Assembly (NCBI GenBank): GCA_028583605.1
Contig: CM053334.1
Span: 22,433,726-22,497,725 of the forward strand
DNA: 64,000 bases
Source: Dastarcus helophoroides
Taxonomy: Eukaryota; Arthropoda; Insecta; Coleoptera; Bothrideridae
Direction of reading: 5' to 3'
Each line of letters begins with the position of its first letter. Position 1 is the first letter of the stretch. A program made the translations under genes and the position numbers. Below are positions 31,591 to 44,120 of the stretch, in pieces. Below the pieces are notes generated by a model. The model was not told the origin of the DNA. It made no database searches and worked only from the letters and a program-made list of their open reading frames with translations.

Positions 31591-31709
31591 TGGAAATTCA
31601 AATTTAGATTTTTTTCACCTAAAATTTCAAATTTAAATCAAATTTTTAGAAAAAATTTAAAATGTTGGGGCAACAATTCAAGCTCAGATAAATTCCGCAA
31701 TGTAATAAA

Positions 31710-32180
31710 AAGATTTGGTGGAACGGACTGGTGCTTGGTTTTCTTCAAAAATTGAAATTTAGAACCCTCTGAAGATGACAGCTTGGCTGTCGAAACGCAT
31801 TAGAGAGTTGTGTTTTTTAATCTTAGTTTTCTCTCTGAAGATGAGAGCTTGGCCATCGAAACGCGTTAGAGCAACCTTTGTTGCGTTTTTTAATCTTTCT
31901 TGTTTCAGGGAATAAGTTCTGTATTTCAATTTTTTTTTAATAAAAAGAGTCTTTGGCTTAGTTTCGAAATTTGAAATTCAGTTGTCAATATTTGATTTTT
32001 TTGTTAAAATTTTATTTCTTTGTTAATATTGTTCCTCTCTAAAGATGATAGCTTGGCCTTCGAAACACGTTAGAGCAACCTTTGTTGTGTTTTTTAATCT
32101 TTCTTCGTTTCAAGGGACAAGATTTGTATTTCAATTTTTGAAGATAACTAACGACCAGTCCGTTTCATCAAATTTGATTT
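31710..32180 (+). repeat. cluster of family-1 repeat fragments
   Basis: Three partial copies in tandem, with cores near 31770-31805, 31833-31875 and 32035-32070. Each has CTGAAGA or a one-base variant, a GAGAGC or GATAGC-type stem and GAAACGCG-type sequence, followed by the GTTGTGTTTTTTAATC arm. Confidence 0.7.
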
Positions 32181-33680
32181 TTTTTCTTTTTTTTACTTGT
32201 TAAACTTTTATTTCTTTGTTAAAATTTTTATTTTAGGGTTAAGCTTACAAATTTTTGAAAAACACTTATATTTAGACAATAAAGTAGATTTGGAAATCAG
32301 AGCAAACACTTCAGTTAACATTATTTCTTAGAAACTTAAACCTCTTTTGGAACCACTATTTTTTTTCTCCAAGTTTGAAGATTTAATTCAAACTGAATAA
32401 TTTGAAATGAGTTCAAAGTAGAAATATTTTAATGTAAATTCAATTTGTCGATCGAGAGCGAAAGTCAAAATGTTGGAGTTAAAATTTTGAGAAAAAATAG
32501 AGCTTTGGCATTCAATTTAGAGTTTTTAATTCAATTAAAATTTAATCTGCTTTCAACAGTCAGGTTTAAATTTGAAACCTTGGACATTTATTCCAGTTGA
32601 TGAGAGATTTTGTACAAATTTTGGAAATGTTGGATTAAATTTATAATATCAACCTTAAACTCAATTCTTTAGAATAAAATTAGAAATATTGGAATCGATC
32701 AATTTATCGATTTTGCTCCTTACTTTAAATACTTTCAAAAAAAAACTTTCTGAAAATCTTTAGTGAAAACAAAAATGTTGATATTTAAAAAAAACACTTC
32801 GGGGTTGTTACATTGGAATATCCAAGACTTAATTAACTTAAGTTAAAACTAAACTAAAATATTGAAATCGTACTTACCAGGTTCTGATGTTAAAATTCAG
32901 TCGATTTCAACACCCACGAAACTATGAAGTAGACTAAATATCGTTTCTTATATAAATACTTTGTTCGAGTGGTTTATTTTTGACATCTTGAAATTTTACT
33001 ATCGCCAAATTAACAAACAGAAAAAAGGCTCAATATTTTCTGCTAACAAATAGTAATTGAATAGTTTCCCGGAACATATCATTTGGGTATCTACTGGTTA
33101 AAATAATTTGCAGCGCAAAACACTTCAGGTTAAACATTACAACCTTTTCAGATTTGATCTTGTTTATTTTCTTTTTTAAAAAAACAATGTTATCACATTT
33201 TTATAAATAAAATTTCTCTGAAAGTGTCTTAATATGGTACTTATTATTTACGATAGCATTACGTAGGGAGAGATACCCTTAAGTCTGTAATTGTTTTACG
33301 TAAATGTTTGATAATTTACAAATTAGTATAACAAAAGTTTATTTTAAATACACTTTGAAATATAATTTTATTTTGATAATAACTTTTACTACCGAATTCT
33401 GAATTTGTCAGACACAGGGATATATTAAAAGGAATTAAATTTTATTTGAATTCTAATTTTTGTTTATCAATATTTTTTATTCTAATCTTAAAGATTTAAA
33501 TCAAAGTCGAAAAATCTAGAAAAAGGCGCAAAAAGTGGAGAAATCTAGATAGGATGAACTCCAAAAAAGTTCAAGTAATGGGAAAAAAAATGCGAATTTT
33601 AAACGAAAAGTTAAAATTTCTCAGGGAGATTGAAGTTCTGAGAAGAAAAGAGTCGAAGCTTAAAATTTTTTGCAATAATA
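32181..33680. other. AT-rich intergenic sequence
   Basis: No gene or recognisable repeat. Confidence 0.5.
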
Positions 33681-33684
33681 GGAT

Positions 33685-33815
33685 TTTGGTGCAACGGACT
33701 GGTCCTTGATTATCTTCAAAAATTGAAATACAAAATACTAGAGCAACCTTTGTTGTGTTTTTTTAATCTTTCTTGGTTTCAGGGGAGAAGATTTGTATTT
33801 CAATTTTTCAATAAC
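33685..33815. repeat. family-1 repeat, internally deleted copy
   Basis: Left arm (GGACTGGTCCTTGATTATC, GAAATACAAAATA) joined directly to the right arm (AGAGCAACCTTTGTTGTG ... TTTCAGGGG); the ribozyme-like core is missing. Confidence 0.7.
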
Positions 33816-34247
33816 TGGATATGGAAAAAATTTGTAAAATTTTGAAATAAACGAATTTAGGAAACATCAAAAAGATTGTCGAACTTAAGAAAGTCAAACT
33901 ACAAAAAGAAGCAAATTTTTGAGAATAAAATACAATAAAAAAAATAAGTTTTGATGAAATATGTCAACATTTCGACAAAGATGAGAAAATTTAATGTTGT
34001 GAAAAAAATGATAGGAAAAACTTCGAATTTCCTGTATTAAGTTAAATTTTGATTAAAAAAAACGTCATGTTTAAGGAACAGGAATTTTAACAACACAAAT
34101 TAAAAAATATATTTACCGTAAACGGAGCTACTTTGTACAGATTTTGGAATATTTTGTGATAATTTTTTCCTTGATTATGATAGTCATAACTATTGGCTTT
34201 AGTCATAACAATACATGTCTTGTAAATAGGTTTGCACAATAAAATAC

Positions 34248-34567
34248 TGTAGCGAAATGTAAATTATAGAATTTACTATGTAAGAAAATTTTCTAGAAAG
34301 ATCTGATAAGGGGAAACCGGTGGCGAAAACGAAGCAAACAGCAGATAAGCGTTCCAGAAATTTCGGCAAATGATAAGTCTTATGTGCGGGATTTTTATAG
34401 AACCTGGGAGCCAAAACTATATAAGGCGGTCGCCCTCGAGTCAGTCAGTTAGAGTCAGTGTAGTTAGTGAGTTAGTAGTTAGAAGTCAAATATTCAGTTG
34501 TAGTGTTCCGAGTTTACTTTGAAAATAAAGTGATAGGAATTCATTTCGAATCGATAAGCCCTTAACA
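34248..34567 (+). mobile_element. solo LTR (Ty3/gypsy-like)
   Basis: 320 bp starting TGTAGCGAAATG and ending TTAACA, flanked by a 4-bp duplication ATAC (34244-34247 and 34568-34571). It contains a TATATAAGGCGG promoter-like box (about 34420), a repeated GTTAGT-type initiator region and AATAAAG (polyadenylation-type) near 34524. A second, related LTR starts at 63733. No internal retroviral ORF is adjacent, so this is a solo LTR. Confidence 0.8.
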
Positions 34568-34589
34568 ATACATAATAAAAATCGTTACT

Positions 34590-35240
34590 GCAATAAAGAC
34601 ATATTTTTGACAAAATGCCCCAAAGTATGGGAGAGTAACTTTTGTAGGAAGATTATTGTAGCCCTACCTGGCGCCTTTATTTTCAATTCTAATTTCGAAG
34701 AGGTTCATATCGATTTATGTATTAAAGTCGTGGAGGCGCAAATGCACAGTTTTCGACAAAATGTACCCCAAAATATACTTAAAATGTACCCCCAAAATTT
34801 TCCCATTTTTTAATGGCTCTACCTTGTCTTTGGACATACCATATTTGGCGACTATTCAAACAAAGTCATTTTATGTTAGTTGAACTACCAGTTTGCGATT
34901 TGACAGAAAGTAGTCATCTTCAGGACTGATGGTGGCGATATATTGTCCTCCAATCTTCATGGTTTGGGGTGTTGTTGTTGTGTTGCTCATTTTCAGGATT
35001 TAGGTTACCATAAATGTCTTGAATCTACTACTACTACTATTATGAAATCTGCCACACAGATTTTTGTGCCCACATCCGACTTCAGCCTGACTTACGCACT
35101 TGCTAATGTCAGTAGGCACTGTTTTCAAAATTTCCACAGTAAAATTTGCGTAAGGTCGAAACCTTGCAATTTGTTTAGGCCTAGGCACCATTTTTAACCA
35201 AAACTTTTAAACTAAGTCGAACAGAGAATAAAACCTATAC
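34590..35240. other. intergenic sequence
   Basis: No convincing gene; two short overlapping opposite-strand ORFs (34943-35197, 35000-35191) have no recognisable motifs. Confidence 0.4.
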
Positions 35241-35247
35241 ATATATA

Positions 35248-36219
35248 CAAGGTGTCCCCGTTTTAAATGCCTTAAATAAAACAGGTGATAGAAAAAACAA
35301 TTTTAAGTAAAAAGTTTTCTATGAACATGTATCCGGAAACTCTTAATGAAGGTGTTGAAATTTGAATTTAAAAAAAAGGTTTTACTTTTTCACTTTCAAG
35401 TTTTTTTAGATATGTAAACCAAATTTTGCACACTTGGTGTATGAATGAAGGATCATGAAATACAATAAAACGAAGTTTCTATCTCAACCAGTGGTAGAAT
35501 TACAAGCAATATGTGATATTATTGTAGGCAAAACGCGGTACACCACTGGAGAAAAAAAATAAAATACCTGTTTTGGGTACAATATTTAATTTTGAACCAA
35601 AGTTACTTTTGGAAAAAACATCACTCTCACTCGTACTTTCACTAAGAAAAGTCCCAAAAATTTAAATTCTGTCACAACAGTCACAAATATGAAAGAACGT
35701 TTCTCCGAAGCTGTTAATTCATTTCATTTTATCCAGTGTCGTAGCATCTTAAACTTACCCTTCTTTGTGTTAGTCAGGGATTATTTAAAGACCAGCATAC
35801 ATTGTATTCGAACAGTTCCTACGTAAAACATAAGGTAGTAAAAGCAAAAAAAAAATATCAAGAAAAAACGATTCTTCAGAATTAAATGCTTTATCCAAAA
35901 ATTGTATTTTATTTCACTTTGTTTAGTGGCCTAATACTTTTTTTTCAAAACAATATTACAGATTACCCGCAACTGGTTGAGATAGAAACCTAATTTTTTC
36001 TTATTTTATGATCCTTCATCTATACACCACATGTGCAAAATTAAGTTTAAATAACTCTGAAAACTTGAAAATGAAATAATAAAAACTTTTTTTATTCAAA
36101 TTTTAACACCTGGTATCTTTTTTTAAGAATTTCTGGATACATGTTCATAGGAAACTTTTTTTTTAAATTATTTTTATATCACTTGTTTTATTTAAGGCAC
36201 TTAAAACGGTTACAGCCTG
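35248..36219. mobile_element. foldback/MITE-like element
   Basis: Left end ACAAGGTGTCCCCGTTTTAA ... CCTTAAATAAAACAGGTGATA-type arm is mirrored at the right end (TTTTATTTAAGGCACTTAAA ... ACAGCCTGT). Flanked by TATA sequences. Inverted similarity extends inward (ATGATCCTTCAT-type arms at about 35447 and 36007). No transposase seen. Confidence 0.75.
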
Positions 36220-36299
36220 TATACATTATAAAACATAAAACATATTTGAAATGTAACCACTGCTGAAAAGTAACCCCGCGTGACCAAGTAACCCCAGTT

Positions 36300-36780
36300 T
36301 AGTAAAACTTTGTGAAAAATTGTACAACTTAAAAAGGAAAGACTTATTTTGAAAATTAATTCAAAATCTTGAGAAAATTATCGATCTTTAAAAAGGCATA
36401 AAGCCAAAGTCAGATTTTGGGAAAAAATATTAATTTTTCAAAATAAAATGAAACTTTCAAAAAAAAGTTTAATTTCGACAAAAAGTCAAAAATAAGCGAT
36501 ATAAAGAAACCTTAAAAATTAAATATAAACAAGTTGTAATACCTTGGAAAAATTGGAAATTTGGAAAAAAGGTTCAAATTCAGAGAAGGTATACTTTTTA
36601 TATAAAAAAAAACGTCAACTGTTAACAATAAATTGAAAAAGGAAATTTTTAAAATGAATTTGAAACTTTATGACATTTAAAGAGCGACGATTTAAAAAAA
36701 GGTCGAGTAAATTGAAAAGTTGGATTTTAACAATGAATTCGAAATTTTAAGATATTTAGAGATACCTTGCCTACCGAAAC
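36300..36780. other. AAATTT-rich low-complexity sequence
   Basis: Nothing else seen. Confidence 0.4.
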
Positions 36781-36784
36781 GCGT

Positions 36785-37050
36785 TCGAGCAACCTTCGTT
36801 GTCCTAATGCACATACCAATAGGTTTGAACATTTATTAGATTCGATTGGAAACGAAACTTCGAATCTAATAAATGTTCAAACCTATTGGTCTGTGCATTA
36901 GAATCCTTCTCCTTATTAGATTCGAAGTTTGGAAACCAAACTTCGAATATAATAAATGTTCAAATCTATAGTTTAGCTACCTATGATTCACTATACACGC
37001 CTGGAGGGCTGCATGAATTTGTAGTCTAGGTTGCATTCTACTTGCAAACT
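36785..37050. repeat. inverted fragments of the retrozyme-like repeat
   Basis: Contains CCTATTGGTCTGTGCATTAG and its inverse, TTATTAGATTCGAAGTTTGG arms, and CGCCTGGAGGGCTGCATGAA, all shared with 60785-62140. No intact hammerhead core is present here. Confidence 0.7.
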
Positions 37051-37054
37051 TTTG

Positions 37055-37905
37055 TTGTGTTTTTTAATTCTCCTGGATTTTAGGGGACAATATTTGTATT
37101 TAAATTGCTGAAGATAACCAAGAATTAATCCATTGTACCAACATTTGGAGAGAGATGATTTTTCTATTTGGTAGTACGGACTAGTGCTTGGTTATCTTCC
37201 AAAAAATTAAAAATCTGGTCTCCTGAAATCAAGAAATATTAAAACCACAACAACAGTTGCTTTAACGTGTATCACACTACCTTACACGTAACCTACTGCC
37301 CATTAGCCCACAAAAAAAAAGCGGAAAACTGATGGGAAAACGACCAACACCAACACAGGCGTTTTGGTGGATGCGCCGGGATAGAGTTTTATTTTAGGCG
37401 CTTATTTTAAATTTATAAACACCAACTGAAAATAAAATACAACAAAAGCTTCGTTAGTCTAAAAATCCCACTCTTACAACCAATTGAATAGTTCTGAAAA
37501 GAAAAAAAGTATCTCTTTCAAGATGATAGCTTGGCTATCAAAACGCCCTAGAGCAACTATTGTTGCTTTTTAATCTTTCTTGGTTTAGATTTCCACATCA
37601 ATATTTAAAGAGAGATATTTTTAAAATAGTCCACATTTCTTAGATGAATTTTTTTTTGATGGAACAGACTGGTCCTTGGTTATCTTCAAAAATTGAAAAA
37701 CAGAACTTGTCCCCTGAAACCAAGAAAAATTAAAAAACACAACAAAGGTTGCTCTAACGCGTTTCGACAGCCAAGCTGTCACCTTCAGAGAGAAATTAAA
37801 ACGGTTTCTCTCTAAAGATGACAGCGTTAGAGCAACCTTTGTTGAGTTTTTTAATCTCTCTTGGTTTCAGGGGACAACTTCTGTATTCCAATTTTCTTAG
37901 ATTAA
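37055..37905. repeat. cluster of family-1 repeat copies
   Basis: Partial copies at about 37055-37145, 37175-37275, 37500-37600 and 37655-37905. The last is a near-complete palindrome whose minus-strand core (about 37756-37796) has a perfectly paired GACAGC/GCTGTC stem but CTGAAGG instead of CTGAAGA. Confidence 0.7.
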
Positions 37906-39500
37906 ATCAAATTAAAAAAAAAGGTAAAATTTAAAGAGAGAATTTTAAAAGAGTAAATATTTCTCAGATGTAATCAAATTTGAAGAAAAAACAATAAAAT
38001 GATTAAAAAAAGGTAAATTTTGACAAAGATATTAAAATTTTGAGAAATATAAAGAAATCTACAAAAAATTGAATTTTGCGAAAGAAAGATCGACATTTCG
38101 CCATTTTGATAAAAAAAACCGAATCCCGAGAATTAATTGAATGAACAAGACAAATTGAAAAATATTTTGGATATTCCAAGAAGTCTCACTTTGAGAAAAA
38201 ATGTACAACTTTGAAATAGAAAGGGAATTTTTTGAAATAAAGTGGAAATTTTAATTAATAAAATGGTCGAACTTTAACCACAAAAGTTAAGGTTGAAAAT
38301 AAACTTGAACTGAAAACAATGAAATAAAATATGAAGAAGAAAGACGAAATTTGAAAAAATGATCACAAACTTTAAAAAAAGTAAACATTAAAAAAGTTTA
38401 GAAACGAGAACAAAACGATTAAAAAAAATCGAAATTTTCAAAAAAATTGGAATTTTTCAGAAAATGCTAAAATTATTTTTACAAAACACGAAATTTCGAA
38501 AAAAGTGTTAAGTGATAATAAAAGTTCTTTATATAAGTCACATTTTAAGAAAAAATAAATTTTGGGGATAAAATCAAGCTTTAAAAATAAATTTATGGAC
38601 AAAAATAGAGATTTGTTGCAATATTAAACCTGGAATTTTGAGCAAAAATGCGAAAAGTTGGATTTAATAAACTCGAAATTTTCAATAAATGGGAAATGCT
38701 AAAATAATTGTTAAAAAACCTGAAATTCTTAGAAAAGTGTTAAGTGATAATGAAAGCTCTTTAAATAAGTCAATTTTTAACAAAAACTAACTTTCGGGGA
38801 TAAAGCCAAACTTTAAAAAAATAAACAAATTTATAGAGAAAAATAGAAATTTGTAGAAATATTTAACCTGGAATTTTGCACAAAAGTGCAAATAGTTGGA
38901 TTCTAAAGAACTCGAAATTTTCAAAAAAAGGCTACATTTGAGAAATGGGGCAAAATTTAGAAAAGGAATTTTGGCAAGAAAGTCAACATTTTTTAGAGAA
39001 AAAGGACAAAATAACGGAGCATAAGTATTAATTTGGAACAAAGTCCCAAAAAGCCGTTCATTAAAAGTTAGGAATTTTGAGAATCAGTCAAAATTAAAAC
39101 AAAACGAATCCTAAGAAAAAGCAACAGTCATGTTGGAATATTTTTTTGAAAATTTCCAAATTACTGTTCTCGAAACTTTTACTCTTTTATTAAACGATCG
39201 ATTAGAGTTCTAACAAATTTTTAAGGACCAAATCTACTTCCAGAAATTGAAATGCAAATCTTGTTCGTTGAAACCAAAAGATCCAATTAAAAACTCTAAA
39301 TTTTCCAGAAAAAAACCAAATTTTTACAAGTGTGGACAATTTTTGAAAACAAAATAGATGATTTTCGAAGAAAAATTTGGAGTTTAGAAAAAATTTAGCT
39401 CCACCGAAGTTTTATTTATTGCATTTTATAAAAGTAAATCACTTCATATTGTAGTCTAGACGTTGTCCTCCCGGACAGAGTCGGGGCAGGTTGCTAGTAG
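37906..39500. other. AAATTT-rich low-complexity sequence
   Basis: Degenerate short-period A/T sequence; about 38500-38640 and 38740-38900 are similar to each other (TTAAGTGATAATGAAAGCTC, TTTTAACAAAAACTAAC-type), a local duplication of ~240 bp. No gene. Confidence 0.5.
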
Positions 39501-39509
39501 TTTGATAAA

Positions 39510-40435
39510 TACAGGGTGACTTTTTTAAAACGATCTACCTTAAATATCTAGAAAACCACAAACCGAAACCGGTCAATTTTGGTTGTGAGGGGGGACCCTT
39601 AATTAGTGTAGGTTGAGACCTGCAGGAGCGCCCCTTTGGCCAAGGCAGCAGCCCCCTCAAAAATCTTAAGTGGAGTAGGAGGTTAAAAAAAGTTTATTGT
39701 TTGAAAGATCCATTTAACCTCTTTTTGGCTATGTTTTTTATTTCTACGATTAGTTTTAGAGAAACTCTCTTGTTTTGCAGCACAGCCCACGTTCATGATT
39801 TTCCTATGCAATATTGTTAATAAGCGTCTATTGTTAGTAAAATCAACGCTTGGGAAAGTCAGTTATCAAAGAGATGGACGTTTTGATGAAGCTTATGCTG
39901 GAACCACTGTTTAGAGTTTAACTCCAAGTTAAACTTTAATTAATAAGTAAAGAAACATACCATGAATGGTCAAAAAACAAATGATGTCTTCAAAAATACG
40001 TATCCTATCGTTTAAAACAATTAAATTTTACAAGAGATGCTCGAAATGAGCACCCTTTTGTTCCAATCAGTAGTAGATCCAGTTTTCAAATTCTTCTCTC
40101 ACTTTTTAACATTTTTCTTGCGTAAATCGCCTACATCCATCGACAATTCGTTGCGGTAAGTCCTTTAAATTAGTCGGTTGTATTTTGTACATCACTGACT
40201 TCAAATGGCCCAAGAGAAAGAAAAACCTCAATTTGTCAAGTCTGGTGATGGCCACCCATCAATAATTCGTTGTCGTAAGTCCTCCAAATTTGTCGGATTT
40301 GTTTTGTATATCACTGACTTCAAATGGCCTCAGAGAAAAAAATCTGAACTTATCAAGTCTGATGATCGCGATGGCCACTCAATTGCATCACCAATCCAGT
40401 GGTTCAATAATCGGTTTGTAAGCCAATTACGAACG
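39510..40435 (-). pseudogene. relic of a Tc1/IS630-like (DUF4817-type) transposase, C-terminal part
   Basis: On the minus strand, frames around 40440-40270 read WPSRSSDLISSDFFLWGHL followed by KSVIYKTNPTNLEDLRQRI, the motif around the third catalytic acid of insect Tc-like transposases; a duplicated version follows at about 40260-40140. About 40165-40040 matches the C-terminal LE..RQRI/ENWI..GAHFEHLL type ending. The end at 39510 (ACAGGGTGACTTTTTTAAAA) looks like a terminal repeat. Multiple stops and shifts: dead. Confidence 0.65.
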
Positions 40436-41215
40436 TTTAAAGCACGATAACGAAGGCTTCCACGGCCAGAGTCAGTATAGGATATACTTCTTTCGGGATT
40501 GAACCGTGTTTTTTTTTAATATAATCCACTCGCAAAGGGTAACCCCATAATGCTTTCAAAACACTGCGAGTAGGATGGGAAAATAGGGACACATGGCGAT
40601 GAACCGCTTTCTTAAACGAGGATGGGCTATAATTTTTAGGGAAAATTCCTTTCGGTAACAAGTTCCGTAATTTGGAAATTCTTGAGAAAAAAAGAGTCTC
40701 CGTAGACAGAAGTCCTCACTGTGTCAAGCTGGACTGCACAGGAATTTGCTGTCTTTGACTGTCTAGTACGTCTCAAGAATCTTGCCCTTGGGTGGATCAA
40801 TCCCATTAGTTCCTGCGAGCATCTTCCATAACAGTGCTTATAGAAAAGAGACAAGTCACCAACCATACGTCTGTGCTCTATTGTTTCGAGAGAATCGGTC
40901 AGACTCTCGTCATCAATTAGGCGAATCGCTCGTGTCAAAGAACTACTAAAAGCGACCCCCATCGTAGGGTGCTTCTTCGGGAACAAAAAAGAAACAATAA
41001 GTAAAAAGAGAAAAATAAGGGAATATGCAAAAAATGAAAGAATGAAAAAGCCAATTTTAAAACATCAGAGCACGGTAACTCAATATGTCCACCATACCAG
41101 AGACGAAACTCTTCTGAATTGAAAATTGGTACAAAGGATAAAAAAGCTTAGACAGATGAGCACGGTTACTCTGTATGTCCACCATACCAGGGGCGAAACG
41201 CTTTTGAGGGGATTA
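40436..41215. mobile_element. family-2 foldback element split by a non-LTR insertion
   Basis: Left part 40436-40507 (GATAACGAAGGCTTCCACGG ... GAACCGTGT) continues at about 40926 (CGTGTCAAAGAACTACTAAA). It is followed by the degenerate hammerhead-like core and two copies of the 90-bp unit (AGAGCACGGTAACTC, GAGCACGGTTACTC). CGTGT on both sides of the insertion looks like a target duplication. Confidence 0.75.
40508..40925 (-). mobile_element. 5'-truncated non-LTR copy
   Basis: A T-run at 40508-40516 (poly-A tail on the minus strand), then the 3' end AATCCACTCGCAAAGGGTAA and frames with TIEHRRMVGDLSLFYKHCYG and SKTANSCAVQLDTVRTSVYG, as in the other copies of this family. Confidence 0.8.
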
Positions 41216-43440
41216 TTTTTTAAAGTAGGGGAAAATCCGTTGCAGACATCTGGAAAGATGATCCAGATAGTGTCGGACTTCCGCTCAAACTACGGGTACC
41301 GACTAAAAACCCCTACCTTGTTGGAACAGTACAATAGTGCTGGAGCACTATTGTAAACTGCTTTGCCTTAAACATAAGAAACAAACAAAACAAAAAATTT
41401 CCGAAATGGAAGTCCTAGCCTAGAGGACCATCTTTGGTCTCCTAATCGTGGCTGGCATGTCTGGATCGCAATCCTCTACCTGTCGAACTAGTTCGTTGGG
41501 ATGCGTTTCCGCTCTCACCATCGCCCTGGAATTAATTTCCCTAAGAAAATCTCTTACCAAAGGTAGTTCAGCTTCCCTATGGAGTTGACTGTTTCTTACA
41601 AACCATGGAGCGTTCATGGCTTGTCTTAGAAAGACGTTCTGGAACACCTGGAGTTTCTTCATCTGAGTATCCGTTGTCTGTAACCAAGCTACAGATGCGT
41701 AGGTCATCGTTGGTCTTGTGATTGATTTGTATAGTAACAATTTAAGTCCAATGGGCAGGTTACTATTTCTTTCAATCATCGCTTGCAGCAGTCCCCTTAG
41801 CATTTTGGCTTTGGATACTGCATAATTGATGTGTGCCTAAAATGTAAGTCTTTTATCAAGAATTACACCTAGATACTTTGCCTGAAGCCTCCAGTCGACG
41901 TTTTGGCCATTAACATTTACATGTCCATACGGTTGGAATCTTCTTCGGGTAAAAAAGACTGCTTGGGTCTTGTTTGCGTTGACTTGGATTCTCCATTGAC
42001 CGAAGTGATCTAGTAGACTGTCTGTTGCCTCTTGAGTCGTCTGGTGACCAACTCTGGACTGTAAGAGTACGCCACCAAAGCTGTGTCGTCTGCGCAAGTT
42101 GCCAAAAAGGTGTGGTCGATTGTTGGATTGGTTCTCGGGAAGTCTACTGTGAACAGAGAATACAGCAGAGGTGACAAGGCAGAGCCTTGAGGCACCCCAT
42201 ACTGTAGCCTAAACTGGTTTGATAATTCCTGTCCCACTTTTGCTCTAAATGAGCGCTGGTCCAGTAAAGGCTTACCATTTGAACCATTGTTAGAGGTATT
42301 CCAAACTGGTGCATCTTGTAGACTAGTTCTTGGTGCCAAACTTCGTCAAATGCCCTGGAGATATCGAAGAAAATAGCTTCAACTACTTGGTTCCAGTTTA
42401 TGAGTTGAGTGATTGTGTCAACCATTCTCAGCAGTTGATCTGAGGTAGAGTGCATAGGTTGGAACCCAAACTGTTCCTTAGGAATGATGTCGCGATCGCT
42501 GATTATATTCTACAGACGCTTCCTTAAAATCCTTTCTGCCACCTTACCTAAGTTGGATAAGAGGCTGAATGGCCTGTAATTTTGGGAAAATTTCCCATCC
42601 TTACCTGGCTTAGGAATGAAGATAACGTTTGTAGTCTTCCATCTTGTTGGAAAATACCGGTATTTAAACATGAAATTGACTATTGCTCCGACAGTTGACA
42701 GTTTGGTCCGAAAGAGACTTCAGAGCTTGGTTTGGAATTCTGTTTGGAGCTGGAGACTTTTTGACGTTTAGCTTGTGAAAAACGCTTTGGATTTCCTCCT
42801 CGCTAGCCGGTTGAATGACGTCGTCTTCTTCTGGTACTTCCTCCTGAAGAACTTGAACCTCTTCTTCCACCTCATCTACGAAGTCTAAGTCCACTTCTTC
42901 AACTGTGGCTTGACAGTGTCGTTCAAAGGTCTCAGCGAAAGCTGCGGCCTTATCCTGATCTAAGTAAGCCATTCCTTGAGGTCCGTGTATCGGTGAGATA
43001 GGTTTCCTATCTCCTCTTATAGCTTTGGTTGTGCGCCAGAGATCTGTTGGAGGTTGCAACTTCTTAGGTGCTTCTGAAACTTAAAAATTTTGTGCTCCCG
43101 GAGTTCATCCCTGAGCTCGTGGATGAGCCTGTTGACTGCCGCCTTATCTGCTTGCACATTGGTTCCTCTTGCTCTCTTCCTGGCACGATTTTTTCTTCTA
43201 ATCAGCTCCATTAAGTGATTTGGCAGTGATTCCCTTCTTTCTATACGCCCGAAAGTTTTAGTCGCTGCCAGAATTGAATCTGTTATGGTGATTTCCAGTC
43301 TTTCTACCGCTGCGTTGGTGTCATCGTTTGTGCTGATCTCTCCAGGCTCTTCCAAGTTTGCTGCTAGATACTCCCTGAACTGTGTCCAGTTTGTTTTCTT
43401 GTAGGTCTCTGGAGGCTTGGGTCCACGATCATCTCCGAAC
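41212..43440 (-). mobile_element. 5'-truncated Jockey-like non-LTR retrotransposon
   Basis: Consecutive minus-strand frames (43355-43017, 43059-42664, 42455-42144, 42339-42010, 42097-41837, 41803-41420) cover the endonuclease-RT linker and reverse transcriptase. In order: KSPAPNRIPNQALK; FFDISRAFDEVWH (catalytic Asp block); QYGVPQGSALSPLL; a broken active site CADDTALVAYS (A/C-A-D-D); NANKTQAVFFTRR; AKYLGVILDKRL; LLYKSITRPTMTYASVAW. This is the Jockey clade pattern. The N-terminal endonuclease is missing (5' truncation at about 43440, against a transposase relic). At least five frame changes make it inactive. A T-run at about 41214-41221 may be its A-tail. Confidence 0.85.
41331..41354. other. 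perfect 11-bp hairpin in the Jockey-like 3' region
   Basis: ACAATAGTGCT and its exact inverse AGCACTATTGT separated by GG, in the presumed 3' untranslated part of the element. It might be recognised by the reverse transcriptase, but that is inference. Confidence 0.6.
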
Positions 43441-43442
43441 TG

Positions 43443-44120
43443 ATGTTAACGCAACAGTGTATCGAATATCCTTCATCAGTACAACGTCCAGGACGTCTGG
43501 TATTCCTGTGGCGAGATGATGATGGGTTGGTTCTTCTTGAGCCATTACATCGATGCGTGAGTATGATCTTCTCTGACAAAATGGGGATTCTCATCGTTCC
43601 AGTAACGCACATTGTGTTTATTAACAGAACTATATAAAGTAAAGTTGCATTTATCACTGAAGCAGATATTTTTTACAAAGTTTGGATTTGCTGTGACCAA
43701 ATTCGACATAGTGTCACAAAACTCTTGTCATCTGTTGTACTCACCCTGACAAGTTCTTGAATAATTTTCATTTCAAAAGGAATTTTTGTCACCTTACGAA
43801 CTGGTGAATATGAAAGCCCGGTTGCTTCAGCAGAAGACTTAAGAGACCTTTTCAAAGAAAGGGAGACATACGAGTACGAGGATTTGCAGTAATGTGGCCT
43901 ATAACTCCAATTTGAGTCATTACATTTACCACTCTGTTAATATGTCTTTTCTTATCTACTGCCAATCTCGCGCCTTTGAATTTTTGCACAAGCTCTGTAA
44001 TTTGTGGTCCAAATGCTTATCTAGATGCCTATTTAATATGGCTCTAGCGCATTTGTTTTGGGAGCCATAAATAAAAATAATTTCAACGCTTTCAGCAACT
44101 GGGTACATCATTTTCACCCG
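43443..44120 (-). pseudogene. relic of a DUF4817/Tc-like transposase, N-terminal and middle parts
   Basis: Minus strand, several frames: MYPVAESVEIIFIYGSQNKC (DUF4817-type N-terminus, about 44117) is followed by a helix-turn-helix-like RSLKSSAEATGLSYSPVRKV (about 43850). The middle part near 43640-43560, in shifted frames, reads like the DE-containing ..NFTLYSSVNKHNVRYWNDEN ..HFVRE stretch of these transposases. Frame breaks throughout. It abuts the truncated end of the Jockey-like element at about 43440. Confidence 0.65.

Noticed and set aside
34895..34925. A further family-1 core (minus strand, CTGAAGATGAC)
   Set aside because: The box is present but the hairpin does not pair well and GAAA is changed; too degenerate to call.
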